Source: Mercenaria mercenaria
Taxonomy: Eukaryota > Mollusca > Bivalvia > Venerida > Veneridae
Length of the DNA stretch: 64,000 nt
Assembly (NCBI RefSeq): GCF_021730395.1
Contig: NC_069375.1
Span: forward strand, 11,431,001 to 11,495,000
Direction of reading: 5' to 3'
The notes beneath the pieces were generated by a model that made no database searches, was not told the origin of the DNA, and worked only from the letters and a program-made list of their open reading frames with translations. This document shows positions 32,041-43,369 of this stretch, piece after piece. The position numbers and the translations under genes were made by a program. Within the stretch, counting starts at the first letter, position 1, and each line of letters starts with the position of its first letter.

Positions 32041-32944
32041 TATGCCCCCGAAGGGAGGCATATAGTTTTTGAACCGTCTGTCTGTCTGTCGGTCTGTCCG
32101 CAATTTTCGTGTCCGGTCCATATCTTTGTTATCGATGGATGGATTTTCAAATAACTTGGCATGAATATGTACCACAGTAAGACGACGTGCAGTGCGCAAG
32201 ACCCAGGTCCGTAGCTCAAAGGTCAAGGTCACACTTAGACGTTAAAGGATAGTGCATTGATGGGCGTGTCCGGTCCATATCTTTGTTATCGATGGATGGA
32301 TTTTCAAATAACTTGGCACGAATTTGTACCACAGTAAGACGACGTGCAGTGCGCAAGACCCAGGTCCGTAACTCAAAGGTCAAGGTCACACTTAGACGTT
32401 AAAGGATAGTGCATTGATGGGCGTGTCCGGTCCATATCTTTGTCATCGATGGATGGATTTTCAAATAACTTGGCATGAATGTGTACCACAGTAAGACGAC
32501 GTGCAGTGCGCAAGACCCAGGTCCGTAGCTCAAAGGTCAAGGTCACACTTAGACGTTAAAGGATAGTGCATTGATGGGCGTGTCCGGTCCATATCTTTGT
32601 CATCGATGGATGGATTTTCAAATAACTTGGCATGAATGTGTACCACAGTAAGACGACGTGTCACACGCAAGACCCAGGTCCGTAGCTCAAAGGTCAAGGT
32701 CACACTTAGACGTTAAAGATCATTTTTCATGATAGTGCATTGATGGGCATATCCGGTCCATATCTTTGTCATTCATGCATGGATTTTAAAATAACTATGC
32801 ATGAATGTGTGACACAGTAAGACGATGTGTCGCGCGCAAGACCCAGCTCCGTAGGTCAAAGGTCCTAAACTCTAACATCGGCCATAACTATTCATTCAAA
32901 GTGCCATCAGGGGCATGTGTCATCCTACGGAGACAGCTCTTGTT
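32041..32944 (+). mobile_element. Helentron-like element, family E, full length
   Basis: TATGCCCCCGAAGGGAGGCATATAG at the start; five units of about 160 bp (CCGGTCCATATCTTTGT; CGCAAGACCCAGGTCCGTAG; TCAAGGTCACACTTAGACGT). Then TGCCATCAGGGGCATGTG and AGACAGCTCTTGTT. The unit copies are unusually alike, which suggests recent expansion within the array. Confidence 0.85.
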
Positions 32945-33003
32945 TTACATTGAATTTATATAAGAATGGTAGAAAAGAACTTTAAATGGAGAAATGAAAG
33001 ATA

Positions 33004-33591
33004 CTGGTACTGATGATAAACTCGGACAGATGATAAAGCGAATCAACTTCAAATTTTTCGATTGCAATTGGTTATTTATATAACTGAACACGCCGTCAAA
33101 TAGCAACCACTTACAGCACCAACTGGTGTAAACAAAAACAGAATTGGTAAATATTCTGTATAAATAAATGACTTACATTTATCTGTTTAAAAAATATTTA
33201 TCCAAAATTACTGGAGAAGAGGATGATTTTTGCACATGCTCTCTGTCAACACATGAAGGCCTGACATTGTGTCACTTTTCATTACTTGATCCTGAATGAC
33301 TGTTGTGGCATTTTTGGGAAAGTTTCAATATAATATTATGGAGAAAATACTGTAAATAAAAAGGTAGTCAAATTTATCATCAGTCAACGTTCGTACAGTC
33401 CCCAATTTACATACCCCTTTCAGGGCTTCACTTCATGGGACTTCGCTTGCTAAATATGAATTTGAATTATGTCAAATTTTCAGCAATTGTTAAGCTTTAT
33501 TTTGATACCAACTATTGATAACAATTTGCAGAAATAAAAAAGATACAGGTAATAAACCTCATATTCTGTTCGAGTTTATCATCAGTACCAG
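33004..33591. mobile_element. Tc1/mariner-like non-autonomous element, copy 1
   Basis: Inverted ends CTGGTACTGATGATAAAC / GTTTATCATCAGTACCAG with TA on both outer sides (33002-33003, 33592-33593). 588 bp. A second copy with the same ends lies at 62921-63500. No transposase frame. Confidence 0.85.
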
Positions 33592-33833
33592 TATATCAGA
33601 TTTGCTTGAGCTGTCCTGGATTGTTTCACCATGAACATTTTATAGAAAATGAGAAACTTGTAATCCTAACAGAATGAAGAGTCCTAAAAAGATTTCTTTG
33701 ACAATTATATTCTAGTTTATACATGTCTGACCAATTAGTACACTGAATAAATGAGTAGATTCCTTGTAAATTATGTTTGTAATATTTTATTGAGGGTGTA
33801 CTTACAGACTACCATAGACTGTGTGTGATACAC

Positions 33834-34000
33834 AGTACAACTATATTCCTTGTATATTATATCAAATTTTAAATTCAATCTATGCATTTTAGAAATTTTT
33901 ATATACCCAAAAATATTGAAATGAAATAAGTATATATAAAACTCTCAGTAGCGGAAATTAGATATAGCAGTAATATATAAGGAATTTAGTTGTACTTTGC
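33834..34000. repeat. Inverted repeat, MITE-like
   Basis: AGTACAACTATATTCCTTG near 33836 pairs with AAGGAATTTAGTTGTACT near 33981, arms about 26 bp, centre about 110 bp. Confidence 0.6.
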
Positions 34001-34054
34001 ATCATACTTCTACTTTAGAATACATTTAAAAAATACTGGTTCATCAGTTTTAGC

Positions 34055-34600
34055 TCGACTGTTCTAAGAAAAAGGAGTGCTATTGGACTTGCATTGCTTC
34101 AAGTTTTTTTTTATAAAGTTAACATCTTGTTCATTACTTAAGGTATTGAATTGAAACTTGCTGTACTTCCTCATAGTGACAGTGTTTGTTAAGATGTGGG
34201 CATGATGTCTTAGCCAAGTTTGATAACCAGCAAGATAGCCCCTGTTGCTCTGGAGTAAATGCTCTTTGATGATAAATCAACTTTTAACTCGAGTAATTCT
34301 TATCCAATGTTCATCAAACAAACTGGGGGCATAATTGTAAAAACCAGCAAGATAGTCTCTGTTGCTCTTGAGGTGTAGCCTTTAAATGAATACTTAATGT
34401 TGCAAAAATTACAGTGTCTGCTCTCTAACCTGATCAGTTCTTTTCTGATGTTCACAACACTTGTACGGTTACCAGACAGCTAGAACACGGACTAGGCGTA
34501 CGGATACTGGATGGCGAGACACTTACTAGAATTATTGCCTGTGGTCAGCAGATGGGCCCTTAATTGTTTTTGGATAAGTAAATCAGTAACTTTGAAAGTT
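34055..34600 (+). mobile_element. Decayed family B element
   Basis: AGCTCGACTGTTCTAAG at the start is a worn family B palindrome. Unit-like text (TGATAACCAGCAAGATAG twice) follows. No 3' end. Confidence 0.45.
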
Positions 34601-34654
34601 TTGCTTGTAAACAGACTTCTCAGTCATAATGCAACTACCGGACTGTAACTGCCT

Positions 34655-34975
34655 TCAAACTCTCTCTATATATTTGTCCTTGGGGCCTCCATGGCAGAGT
34701 GTTAAAGGTTGCCGTTTTGAACCACTCTCAGTTTTAAACCACTCGCCCGTCACTGCTGCAGGTTCTAAACCTTGCTCGGGTAGTATACTTAAATGTGAAG
34801 AAGTCATCAGTTTGCCGCTTAAGGAAGGTCTGTGGTTCTCGGAGCCCATCCTTGCTTGAAAAAATTTCTGGAGGGGTACCTTGGAGCTTTTTGCCAAGAA
34901 AAATCTGCTGGAAAATCACAAAATCATTGTATTTTATCAAGGTGATGTTAAACCCAACAAAAAAGCAGTATGTTT
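34655..34975 (+). repeat. tRNA-derived SINE, diverged
   Basis: An A-box-like TGGCAGAGTGTTAAAGG and a B-box-like GGTTCTAAACC at tRNA spacing are followed by a body and the tail TGATGTTAAACCCAACAAAA. It corresponds to the general design of the SINE at 44857, but the body differs. Too changed to be a working tRNA gene. Confidence 0.6.
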
Positions 34976-35841
34976 TTATTATGGTGAAATGACCACTCTG
35001 AGTTGGATTCCATAACTTTGTCTTTATTATAAGATGCTATTATATGCAACCTTTGGTTCAGATATCGTACACAAAATCTAAGGACTGTTATAACACTTGT
35101 AAATCAAAATCCCATAAATGACAGAGTCATCTCTATTTAGTTAAAAATCTACTTTTATTACATCAGAATATTCAAGTTTTGAATGACTATACAATATTCA
35201 AATTTTAATAAAATAGGGAATGAGATTCTTATTTAGATATATAATTGAACTTGTTTTTTTTTCAACAAAAAGGGAGAAATAAAGCTGATATCCTTGCTTT
35301 AATGTAAAAACAGAAATTTTTGCGAGGGTTTAATTTTCGCTTCTCAATTATTAAACCTTGCAGACATACTAAAAATTTCAAATGCGCAAAATTATATGTG
35401 CTTTTACAGAAAGTAATGGATACGGAAAAAGATAACATATCTCAATTCTTTAAGTCACTCGGAATGCAAGTAAAATTTACGTTGGATACAACTGACATCT
35501 TCAGAAGTTCTTACTTCTTTTAAAAAACCATGCAAAATCACATTTACACAATATGAACAATGAACAAAAGTAATTTGAATTAATAAAAAGTCCTAAAGGA
35601 ATAAAAGAAAAGTTATGCATGGAAATGAGTCCACACTTGTTAGTTAAAATCCAGTTTTACTAAACAAGAATATCCAAGTTTGAATAGTATTTGGACATTG
35701 GAGTTTATTGGTCAAGCCAAGCATATTATTTTCCTGAAGAAATTTCAGGATGGTTTCCTGTCAAAAATGACAATTGCACTCATTTAGATATTGAAGAATT
35801 TTGATAAAAACCTAAGTAAAAGTGATTTCTTACCAATATTT
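34976..35841. other. Intergenic, AT-rich
   Basis: No exon or repeat ends recognised. Confidence 0.5.
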
Positions 35842-36034
35842 GAGCTGCGCCATGACAAAACCAACATTTGCGCAGTCGGGTCAGGGTCCATGCTGTTCGC
35901 TTTCAAAGCCTATTGCAATTAGAGAAACTGTTAACGAACAGCATGGATCCTGACCAGACTGCCCAGATGTGCAGTCTGGTCAGGATCCATGCTGGTCGCA
36001 AACGCACTGTGTTAGTTTTCTCATGGCGTGGCTC
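35842..36034. mobile_element. Palindromic MITE, 193 bp
   Basis: Ends GAGCTGCGCCATGACAAAAC and GTTTTCTCATGGCGTGGCTC are inverted copies with two differences. Within, CAGGGTCCATGCTGTTCGC and CAGGATCCATGCTGGTCGC repeat the same theme. ATTT flanks both sides and may be the duplication. I recall this sequence type as common in bivalves. Confidence 0.7.
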
Positions 36035-36825
36035 ATTTATAGTTTGTTTATGTTTTAGTTGTTGAGATGCTAGTTAGGAAGCTTCACTTAAGGTGCTAAT
36101 AACAAAGTCCTTTAGCAATCAATTGAAAGTTCAAAATGTATCTTTAACTAAAAATTGTAATTGTTTTTAAGTTACAAAAATGACATTATAATCCAAAAAA
36201 TTAAAGACTTTAATAACAAATAATACATATCAATGTCTATAAAAATAATTATGATGTAAAATGTTGTATTAAAATAATGTAAAAATATGAATCTTAATAT
36301 TTACATTTTACAAAACTATACACCAGGTTTAATTAAGACACCAAAGATGGGGAAAGTGTTCCCTGTAGTATGATTTCTCAGCAAATTCTCCACTAAATGC
36401 TTCCAAATTCCTCTCCAAACAAATGACACCCATTTTTAAACTAAGATATTTTAGTAATTAAAATAGTTATAGATAGATACTTTTATTTCCTCCATAATAT
36501 GAAGAGCACAACATACATTACATATTATACACAGACAAACAAATGAATTAAACATTAAATTCACAATAAAATACATGTATACTAAAATACTATATACAAA
36601 GAAGAACCCATCCACAGCGAAAGCAACTATTTCATATATTTATATAATAATGCTTCAATCATTCCTACATCTGTAATGATAATGACAGATATGTGAGACT
36701 TTATCTATAATCTGGTTGCTGATCAATCATTTCAAGAGGTATAAGGTTTAGTAAAACGTTGTTAAATGTAAGAAAGTATACTGTAGAATGATGTAATATC
36801 AACGTCAGTAGTCAGCTGTTGCTGG
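36035..36825. other. Intergenic / 3' flank of the minus-strand gene
   Basis: Very AT-rich; no feature apart from the candidate polyadenylation signal just above it. Confidence 0.5.
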
Positions 36826-36831
36826 TTTATT
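36826..36831 (-). promoter_or_regulatory. Polyadenylation signal, cysteine-rich receptor gene
   Basis: AATAAA on the minus strand, 83 bases past the stop of the last exon (36914). First canonical hexamer in that direction. Confidence 0.55.
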
Positions 36832-36913
36832 GCATGTAGAAGTACACAACTTTTTGTTCAAGCTTCAAAAAAGCTGGCTTTAAAGCAAATGATTTGTAAC
36901 TATGGTCAGTCGT

Positions 36914-37216
36914 CTACAAACTAGCACTCAGCAACGGCACGTCTTCATTTTCTTCATTCATTTCACCATGGTTACCAGCTACATGTATATCAACCATGCA
37001 ATATTCCTCAATATTACTGCTGTCCTGTATGGTATTGGCAGCCAGATCTAACATGGGAACATCCCCATTCCCTGCCGACTGTGCATTATTTTCAGTCAGT
37101 GTTAGCAAAGGTTCATCGTCTTGCCATCTATCTTCACTGTGTTCATTTGCTGCTGGTACATCCTGAACACAGTTCGAACTGGCATTGCTCCTTTCACCAC
37201 ATCTATGATCAAACAC
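36914..37216 (-). CDS. Cysteine-rich furin-repeat-like membrane protein, last exon (cytoplasmic tail)
   Basis: The exon follows a minus-strand TTACATTACAG acceptor and opens with GTG (Val) in phase 0, matching the donor of the upstream exon at 38023. The 100 residues are hydrophilic and acid/Asn-rich with no cysteine repeats, fitting a cytosolic tail. Two acidic dileucine motifs of the [DE]xxxL[LI] type are present: DDEPLL in the first half and EDVPLL six residues from the end (..EDVPLLSASL). In the known pathway such motifs bind AP-1/AP-2 adaptors for endocytosis or lysosomal sorting, so a cycling receptor is a reasonable inference. A TAA or TAG stop follows. Confidence 0.85.
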   Translation of the reverse strand: MFDHRCGERSNASSNCVQDVPAANEHSEDRWQDDEPLLTLTENNAQSAGNGDVPMLDLAANTIQDSSNIEEYCMVDIHVAGNHGEMNEENEDVPLLSASL

Positions 37217-37240
37217 CTGTAATGTAACAACAGAATGATA

Positions 37241-37478
37241 TATACTCAGCTCAAAAGGAAGTGTGCACTCTTTAAGTTTAAATATTTCAAAAAATTCCCC
37301 GACGTTTTTGTTTCATTTTTTCATACACTAACTCTCAGGTATAACTCAAAATCTAAAATGCACACCAATTTGTTTACGAACTGATTTAAATTTTGGTACC
37401 AAACATAAGTTTTCATGAAAATAACCGAGAAAAAATAACAGAAAACTAAGTGCACACTTCCTTTTGGAACAGAGTGTA
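37241..37478. mobile_element. Mariner-like MITE in the intron
   Basis: TATACTCAGCTCAAAAGGAA and the inverted TTCCTTTTGGAACAGAGTGTA mark ends of about 28 bp. The AGCTCAAAAGG wording is common to mariner-type ends. Confidence 0.65.
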
Positions 37479-37499
37479 TTTGCAGTGATATATACAAAG

Positions 37500-37960
37500 G
37501 TAAATAATAGCTCTGGTCAGTAGATGAACCCATCGTTTTAGGGGTAAGGATGGCAATGGTCAAGATCTCGCTGACATTTAGACTGAAAACAATTTCTGAT
37601 CTGATCAATAGCCTAACTAGAAACAGGAATTTTGTATGTGACCAGTACATGCTCCCTGTTGTTTCAGGGGTCAGTCTAATAAAGATAAAGGTCATAGAAG
37701 CTTTGAAAACAAAAGTAAATTGTTTCCAAAGGTCTGGAAAATTACTGCTCATATAACCATACACTTCATCGCATGACCATCTATTGGCAGTAGATGATCC
37801 CCATTGTTTTGGTGTCAGGGGTGACCTTGGAACTGGATGGTTTGAGATAAGTCACCTGAAAACGATTTGGCATATAATCTTTAAACTTTATTGCATGACA
37901 GTATTGACTTCCTACCGATTCCTACCTGTTTTATGTTTGTCACGTCAAAGGTCAAGATAA
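37500..37960. repeat. Decayed family A-type units in the intron
   Basis: About three worn units: AGTAGATGAACCCATCGTTTT, CCTGTTGTTTCAGGGGTCAG, GACTGAAAACAATTTCTGATC. The orientation matches the plus strand. No ends are left. Confidence 0.5.
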
Positions 37961-38022
37961 CGCACACATGGGACATTTGACATGGACTTGAATTACTATA
38001 AAATAGCAGATTGAATGTGTAC

Positions 38023-39879
38023 CTCTTCCGTGGTAGACTCTTGCTCTTTCTTGCGTCCACATATATTTACACCAATCTGTATGTTAGAAAGGAAAATGGC
38101 AACACCTGTTGCATACATCACCACCACTATGCCGATAAATACCACACTCAAGTATGCTTCGGTCGCAGTCACACAAGGGTTTTCTTGTGCGTCTTCTACC
38201 TTATACTGATAGTCACCTACACTCAAAGCATACTCCTTTCTGTTTTTCGGCATATATAAGTAACCCTCCGGACATTCGTGCTCACATTTTCCATGTGATA
38301 AAACTGCTCTTTTACAATCAGTAACATTGATACATGTAAAGTCATTCAAAACTTCATTTCTTTCACATGCCGAGACACATCGTCTTTCTGACATGTACTT
38401 TTGTATATACGGAGTGCTTTTTGGGCACGTGTAGACCAATTTATTGTTCCCTATATCATTCATGCAATCGTCAGTACAGTTGAATCCATCGTCCATTAGG
38501 CACGTATTGGCTGGACATATTGCAAAGCAGGACTCTCTATATCTGAAACTGTAGTTTCTAGGGCACTTCTCAACACAGGTTTTATTTACAGAATAACTTT
38601 GACACGAATCAACACACGTTCCGTTTAGTTCATATTTATCACAAGATTTTACACAATTCACTTCGCTAGTGCGACTATTTATCTGTTTGAATCCTTTAGG
38701 ACATTCGCTCACGCAAGTCATTTCATGGACGCTCGTCTCTGCTGGACAAATTTCAACACATTCATTTGTAAGTATGTTTTTCTTGAAGTTTTTAGGACAT
38801 TCTTTTAAGCACGTAAATGAATTCTCGACCCTGTAAGGATATGAATTTGGACATTCGGCTGCACAGTGAGATTCGTATATATACTTTGCGTCATTTGGAC
38901 AGGAATCGGTACATAAATTATTCATAATGTACTTTTTACAACCTGTTACACAACGGAAACTACCAATTTCTGTTACGTATTCAACGTGGGTATCATTCGG
39001 ACACACCCATAAACAGGTCCTTTCAAATTCTTTCATTCCTAACGGACACACATCGACACATGTAAAGTTATTTGCTACAAGTGGGTGTGGACACTCTTCA
39101 CAACACCCTTTTACACTCTCTTCAGTCAAATATAAAGATTCAGGCTTATAACATGTATACCGTTTGTCCATTGGACAGTTCTTCACGCAATGCCCGTCGA
39201 GCGCGTACATAGAAGTTTCAGGACATCTGTGTACACAACTTGTATTGTATATAAAATAAGAATCTGGACATCTTTCTGAACAATACTTCTGCTCAGGCCA
39301 AACCCGCAGACACTTTCCCATTTGTATGCACACTTCTAAGCTGATTAAAACATGCTTGTCTGTTGGGCACTCTTTCAGACATTTACCATCGACAACAAAT
39401 TGACCTTCATTGCATTTGGATACACACTCATTAGTAGACTGAAATGGATTCTTGGACGATTTATTGCAAGTTTCGCGGCATTCGATTCCAACCAGTCGGT
39501 TATCGTCAGAAATGTTTCGATGTAACGTCTTTAAACTAGAGCAATTGCTAGCACATTGTCCGTTCTCCACAAATTTGCTGTCGTGAGGGCAGGATCTGAT
39601 GCAGGTATTATTGTAGGCAAAAGTATGTTCACCACACTGTGACCGACAAAATCTCAGCTTTTTAAATTTGAAATTAATTTGCTCCTCGATAAGTCCACTG
39701 CTTGCGGGGCAATTAGGTACACATGTACTGTTGAATATATACTGGTCAGCACAGTCCTGGACGCAATTTGAACCGTTGGTAAACGCACCATCTGGACATT
39801 GCAACACACAGCCAACTGGAGTGCAGTACGGTAAATGGTCTGGACACTTTTGGCCATCCTGACATTGATTACATTGTAC
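38023..39879 (-). CDS. Cysteine-rich furin-repeat-like type I membrane protein, main exon
   Basis: A single open exon of 1857 bases (619 codons), phase 0 at both ends, between the acceptor CCACTTTGCAG and the donor GTACAC. It encodes more than twenty repeats of the pattern C-x(2-4)-CP..., V.G.CV..CP, as in growth-factor-receptor/furin-like cysteine-rich domains (for example SCPNDAKYIYESHCAAECPN). There are many N-glycosylation sites. A hydrophobic span (AYLSVVFIGIVVVMYATGVA followed by IFLS) lies at about residues 577-600, then basic GRKKEQES. The N-terminal signal peptide must lie on an upstream exon not found. Bivalve databases often label such proteins PCSK5-like, but no protease domain is visible, so that name would mislead. 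Function unknown; a cell-surface receptor or adhesion role is inference. Confidence 0.9.
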
Positions 39880-40774
39880 CTGCAAAGTGGCAAAATGTAT
39901 GGTTAGCTAATTTAAGAATGTTAATAAAATGTACATGATTGTGTTACTTTACATATATTTCGAAACGTCTTAAAATTCAGAGCATATGAAAATCAGTTAA
40001 AATATAATTACTATTTTTGTCGATGAATTTGAATATAACGGTGTCTATATCACACCCGTTCACCGGTTCCGAGCAAAACAGTTCGTGGCGGACAAAACAG
40101 TTCACCGATATTTTTTTCCGGCATCTGCATTGAGGTAAGTATTCTCCATCCAAGAATCGGTTGGTGCAAAATATGTAAAAGATTTTTATTTCTGTAAAAA
40201 GTAGCATGAACGAAGAACATGCCATGTGCTTCCCGTTTAAAAGTAACCTATATTTAGTAAGTTATGGCGAGTTAAAAATGTGATTTTGTTGAAAGAATGT
40301 GGAAATGAAAGTTTAACGCGGTATATTTAATTCACTTTTCAACTAAGGGCTATTGTATTAACGTCAACCTTTAAAATAATGTTTGCTCTGAATATTGTCC
40401 AAGTCTTAAGCGACAAAACGCAATATTCAACGAGTTATAGACATTCAAACATGACATGGTCGAAAAAAAGTGTGGCGGCATTGCACAGCACAAAATTATT
40501 TGTGTGGCGAGCAAGAGCAGTCCCGTGTCTTTTTTATTTTACTCTAATAATAAATGGTCTAAATAGTGATATCAAGCTCGTAACTCTTAAAACATAACGT
40601 TTTAAATCAGACAACAGCAATTTACACTAACTTTTATTAACAAATAGGTGTAAGTCAAAGCATAAGTAATCACAAAACCGCTTAACAATGTAATATGACA
40701 TCAACACGTCTTCCTACATTTTTGAATTATGGTTACAGTGTTACGGTAGTTTGATTTGATGCCTTACAGTTTAG

Positions 40775-40945
40775 GAACGTTCCCCTTCAGTTATTATATC
40801 ATTTGTAATATTTCTTTCAGGATCACAATGCAACCTGTACTACTACTGCAATACAGCAGCTGACGTTTATAGGCACTTAATTCAGCACCTCTGTAATAGC
40901 CATAGGTTTGACACGTTAAAGTACAAACAACTTGAGCTTGACTGA
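40775..40945 (+). CDS. Zinc-finger-like small ORF in the foldback spacer
   Basis: The frame is open from 40775 to the TGA at 40943 and contains SQCNLYYYCNTAADVYRHLI then QHLCNSHRFDTLKYKQLELD. The C-x5-C-x8-H-x3-H layout resembles a C2H2 finger with odd spacing. A TTTCTTTCAG acceptor at 40811-40820 could start it as an exon. There is no ATG before the finger in this frame. Whether it is expressed is unknown; a DNA-binding remnant of the element's own protein is a guess. Confidence 0.4.
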   Translation, partial: ERSPSVIISFVIFLSGSQCNLYYYCNTAADVYRHLIQHLCNSHRFDTLKYKQLELD

Positions 40946-40982
40946 CTGACAGAAAAGCCCGATTCAAAAAGGAGTTTGAATT

Positions 40983-41195
40983 ATGTCCAAAATATATGCA
41001 CGTGTTGAAGAGATTAAAGAAGAACATGTACAGACAGAACTTATGAAAGATTTAAGAAATGAAGTAAATGAAACGAACAGAGTAATTGGTGACAGAATAA
41101 AAGATTTGAGGGAGTCTATTGTATCATTAAATCGCGGCATTGAAAAATTTAATAAGCTGGGAAATATCGAAGATAAACAGAGGACGAAATCATGA
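40983..41195 (+). CDS. Coiled-coil small ORF in the foldback spacer
   Basis: 70 codons from ATG to TGA: MSKIYARVEEIKEEHVQTEL.. ..KDLRESIVSLNRGIEKF... It is strongly charged with a heptad-like spacing of I, L and V, so it likely forms a helix or coiled coil. It follows the zinc-finger-like frame by 37 bases. Family not recognised. Confidence 0.4.
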   Translation: MSKIYARVEEIKEEHVQTELMKDLRNEVNETNRVIGDRIKDLRESIVSLNRGIEKFNKLGNIEDKQRTKS

Positions 41196-41966
41196 TCTGC
41201 ACCAGTGATCGTTCGCTTGAATGAAATTTCTTGGCTTTAAAGTGCCTATAAGCATCACATCAAACTACCGTACCACTGTAACTGTAATTAAAAAAAAATG
41301 TAGGAAGAAGTGTTGATGATATATTACATTGTTAGGCGGTTGTATGATTAATTATGCTTTGACTTACATCTATATGTTAATACAAGCTAGTGTAAATTGC
41401 TGTTGTCTGATTAAAAACGTTATTTTTGAAGAGTTACGAGCTTGATATCACTATTAAGATCACTTATTGATGTAAAATAAAAATGACACAGGACTGCTCT
41501 TGTCCGCCACACAAATAAGTTTGAGCTGTGCAATGCCGCCACACTTTTTTTCGACCATGTCATGTTTGAATGTCTATAACTCGTTGAATATTGCGTTTTG
41601 TCGCTTAAAGCTTGGACAATATTAAGAGCAAACATTATTTTAAAGATTGACGTTAATACAATAGCCCTAAGTTGAAAAGTGAATTAAATATACCACGATA
41701 AACTTTTGTTTCAACAGTTTTTCAACAAAATCACACTTTTAACTCGCCATAACTTACTAAATATAAGTTAATTTTAAACGGGAAGCACACGGCATGTTCT
41801 TCGTTCATGCTACTTTTTACAGAAATAAAAATCTTTTGCATGTTTTGCATCAACCGATTCTTGGATGGAGAATACTTACCCCAATGCAGATGCCTGAAAA
41901 AATATCGGTGAACTGTTTTGTCCGCCACGAACTGTTTTGCTCGGAACCGGTTAACGGGTGTGATAT

Positions 41967-43369
41967 TATAATTAAACATTTTTGACCAGCGGCCTATAGA
42001 CTACGACATGATATTTACGGGCAGATTCTGACCGAGGCAAAGTAAATAATTGTACAATATTTGTACTTATGTTTTAAAAATACAAAAATATGTTTTCGTT
42101 ATACATAATACACTGATTTTACAGCAGATGTTTTTGAATTATAGGTAAGAAGATCTCGCTAGATGATAAAAATTGGGTACACCTGCGAATAAGACAACAA
42201 TTAAAGGCCTGGGAAATTAACATCAATTGAGCTCTCAGACTGGATAAATTAAATTTTACCTCGACTATTTAAAACAGGGAGCATGTAGATAAGTCAGTAA
42301 TTATTCTCGGAAAAGGTCTGCATAGTGTTTATAGACCTGTGAGGAGATCTGAAAATCATTCACGCTACACTCGCTTGGTTCACAACTCCACTAACAGATC
42401 TAACACCATGCACACCTATCCATCGAACATGAACTTTTACTAAAAATTTAAGGTTAACATTTTAAGTTGATGCGGTGAATTTAAGCCACTAATTGAAAAC
42501 AGCCTGATGTTCAGCTTTGTCTTCAAATGAGGAGGTAAGATATTTGCAGATGAACCACATGGTAGCATCACTCATGTTGGTAGTGAACTCTTTATTTGTT
42601 TGTTTCGTGATACGGTGTTACTGCACCCTTTACTTTGGGGGCTGCCCTCCGAACATGTCAAATTTAAAACGTGGGGTCAAGGGAGACGGGAGTTTGCCTC
42701 AAAAGACAGTGGTATTCTTGTCGGAGGGGAACGGGGAATAAAGAAAGCAGCAATTCAGGTTATATACAGTTTTGATGTGTTTACACTAGTTAAAGCAGAT
42801 AACTTTTAAGATATACTTTATTTGCAAACACAAATAAGCAGAAAAACAAACCCTTCACTTTAAAATTATCTAAAATAAAAATTTCTGAAAGCTTGTATTA
42901 TCTTTATCTCTGTTAACTTCGCCAAGAGAGATAATTTTTCCCGGACAGTTTTTTTTTTAAAATCATAAACAAACTTATTTCAGGGTTTTTTAACAAGCTC
43001 GGTTCTACCAATTTAATTTTCAATGACATTTTTAAATATATTTCCCGAAAAATGCTCTAATAATTTGATATGGGACACCCAAAAGCACTGCTTTTCGTAT
43101 ATATGAACTTCTTTTGTCATTTTTTTTTGCTTTTAGAAAGAGTATTATGTAAACAAAAATGTTTCATTAAAAAAAACTGTTTACGAGCAAATAGCTAAAA
43201 TTTTGGTTCCTATTTTAAACGTGTGACGAACAAGCGCTAAATTTTATAACAATATAAATCTTTAACGGAGTATTCAGTATGTTTGAAGATGGTCATACAG
43301 AAATAAAGATTACACAAAAGATAACTTAATTTCAACAAACGTTGTAGTTCATTTATTTTTTTTCAGCTT
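41967..43369. other. Non-coding, unassigned
   Basis: No exon of either neighbouring gene recognised, although 5' exons of the minus-strand gene and of the monooxygenase gene could lie in 40-46 kb. From about 42600 G and T runs become frequent. Confidence 0.4.

Larger units (their letters stand above)
40047..41966. mobile_element. Foldback element with about 715 bp inverted arms
   Basis: The left arm (40047 to about 40762) and the right arm (about 41249 to 41966) are reverse complements at roughly 90-95 percent, for example GTTCGTGGCGGACAAAACAG and CTGTTTTGTCCGCCACGAAC. Outer ends read ATATCACACC / GGTGTGATAT. The spacer of about 485 bp holds two short plus-strand frames (next two entries). 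No transposase motif is seen, and I cannot assign a superfamily. It lies just upstream (minus-strand sense) of the cysteine-rich gene exon. Confidence 0.85.

Noticed and set aside
40379-41635. Two near-identical 71-72 codon frames (starting MFALNIVQ)
   Set aside because: They are mirror copies in the two arms of the foldback element, with no family features.
42137-42156. A 20-base micro-exon between TTTTACAG and GTAAGA
   Set aside because: Perfect-looking sites but no frame link to any neighbouring exon; chance is likely.
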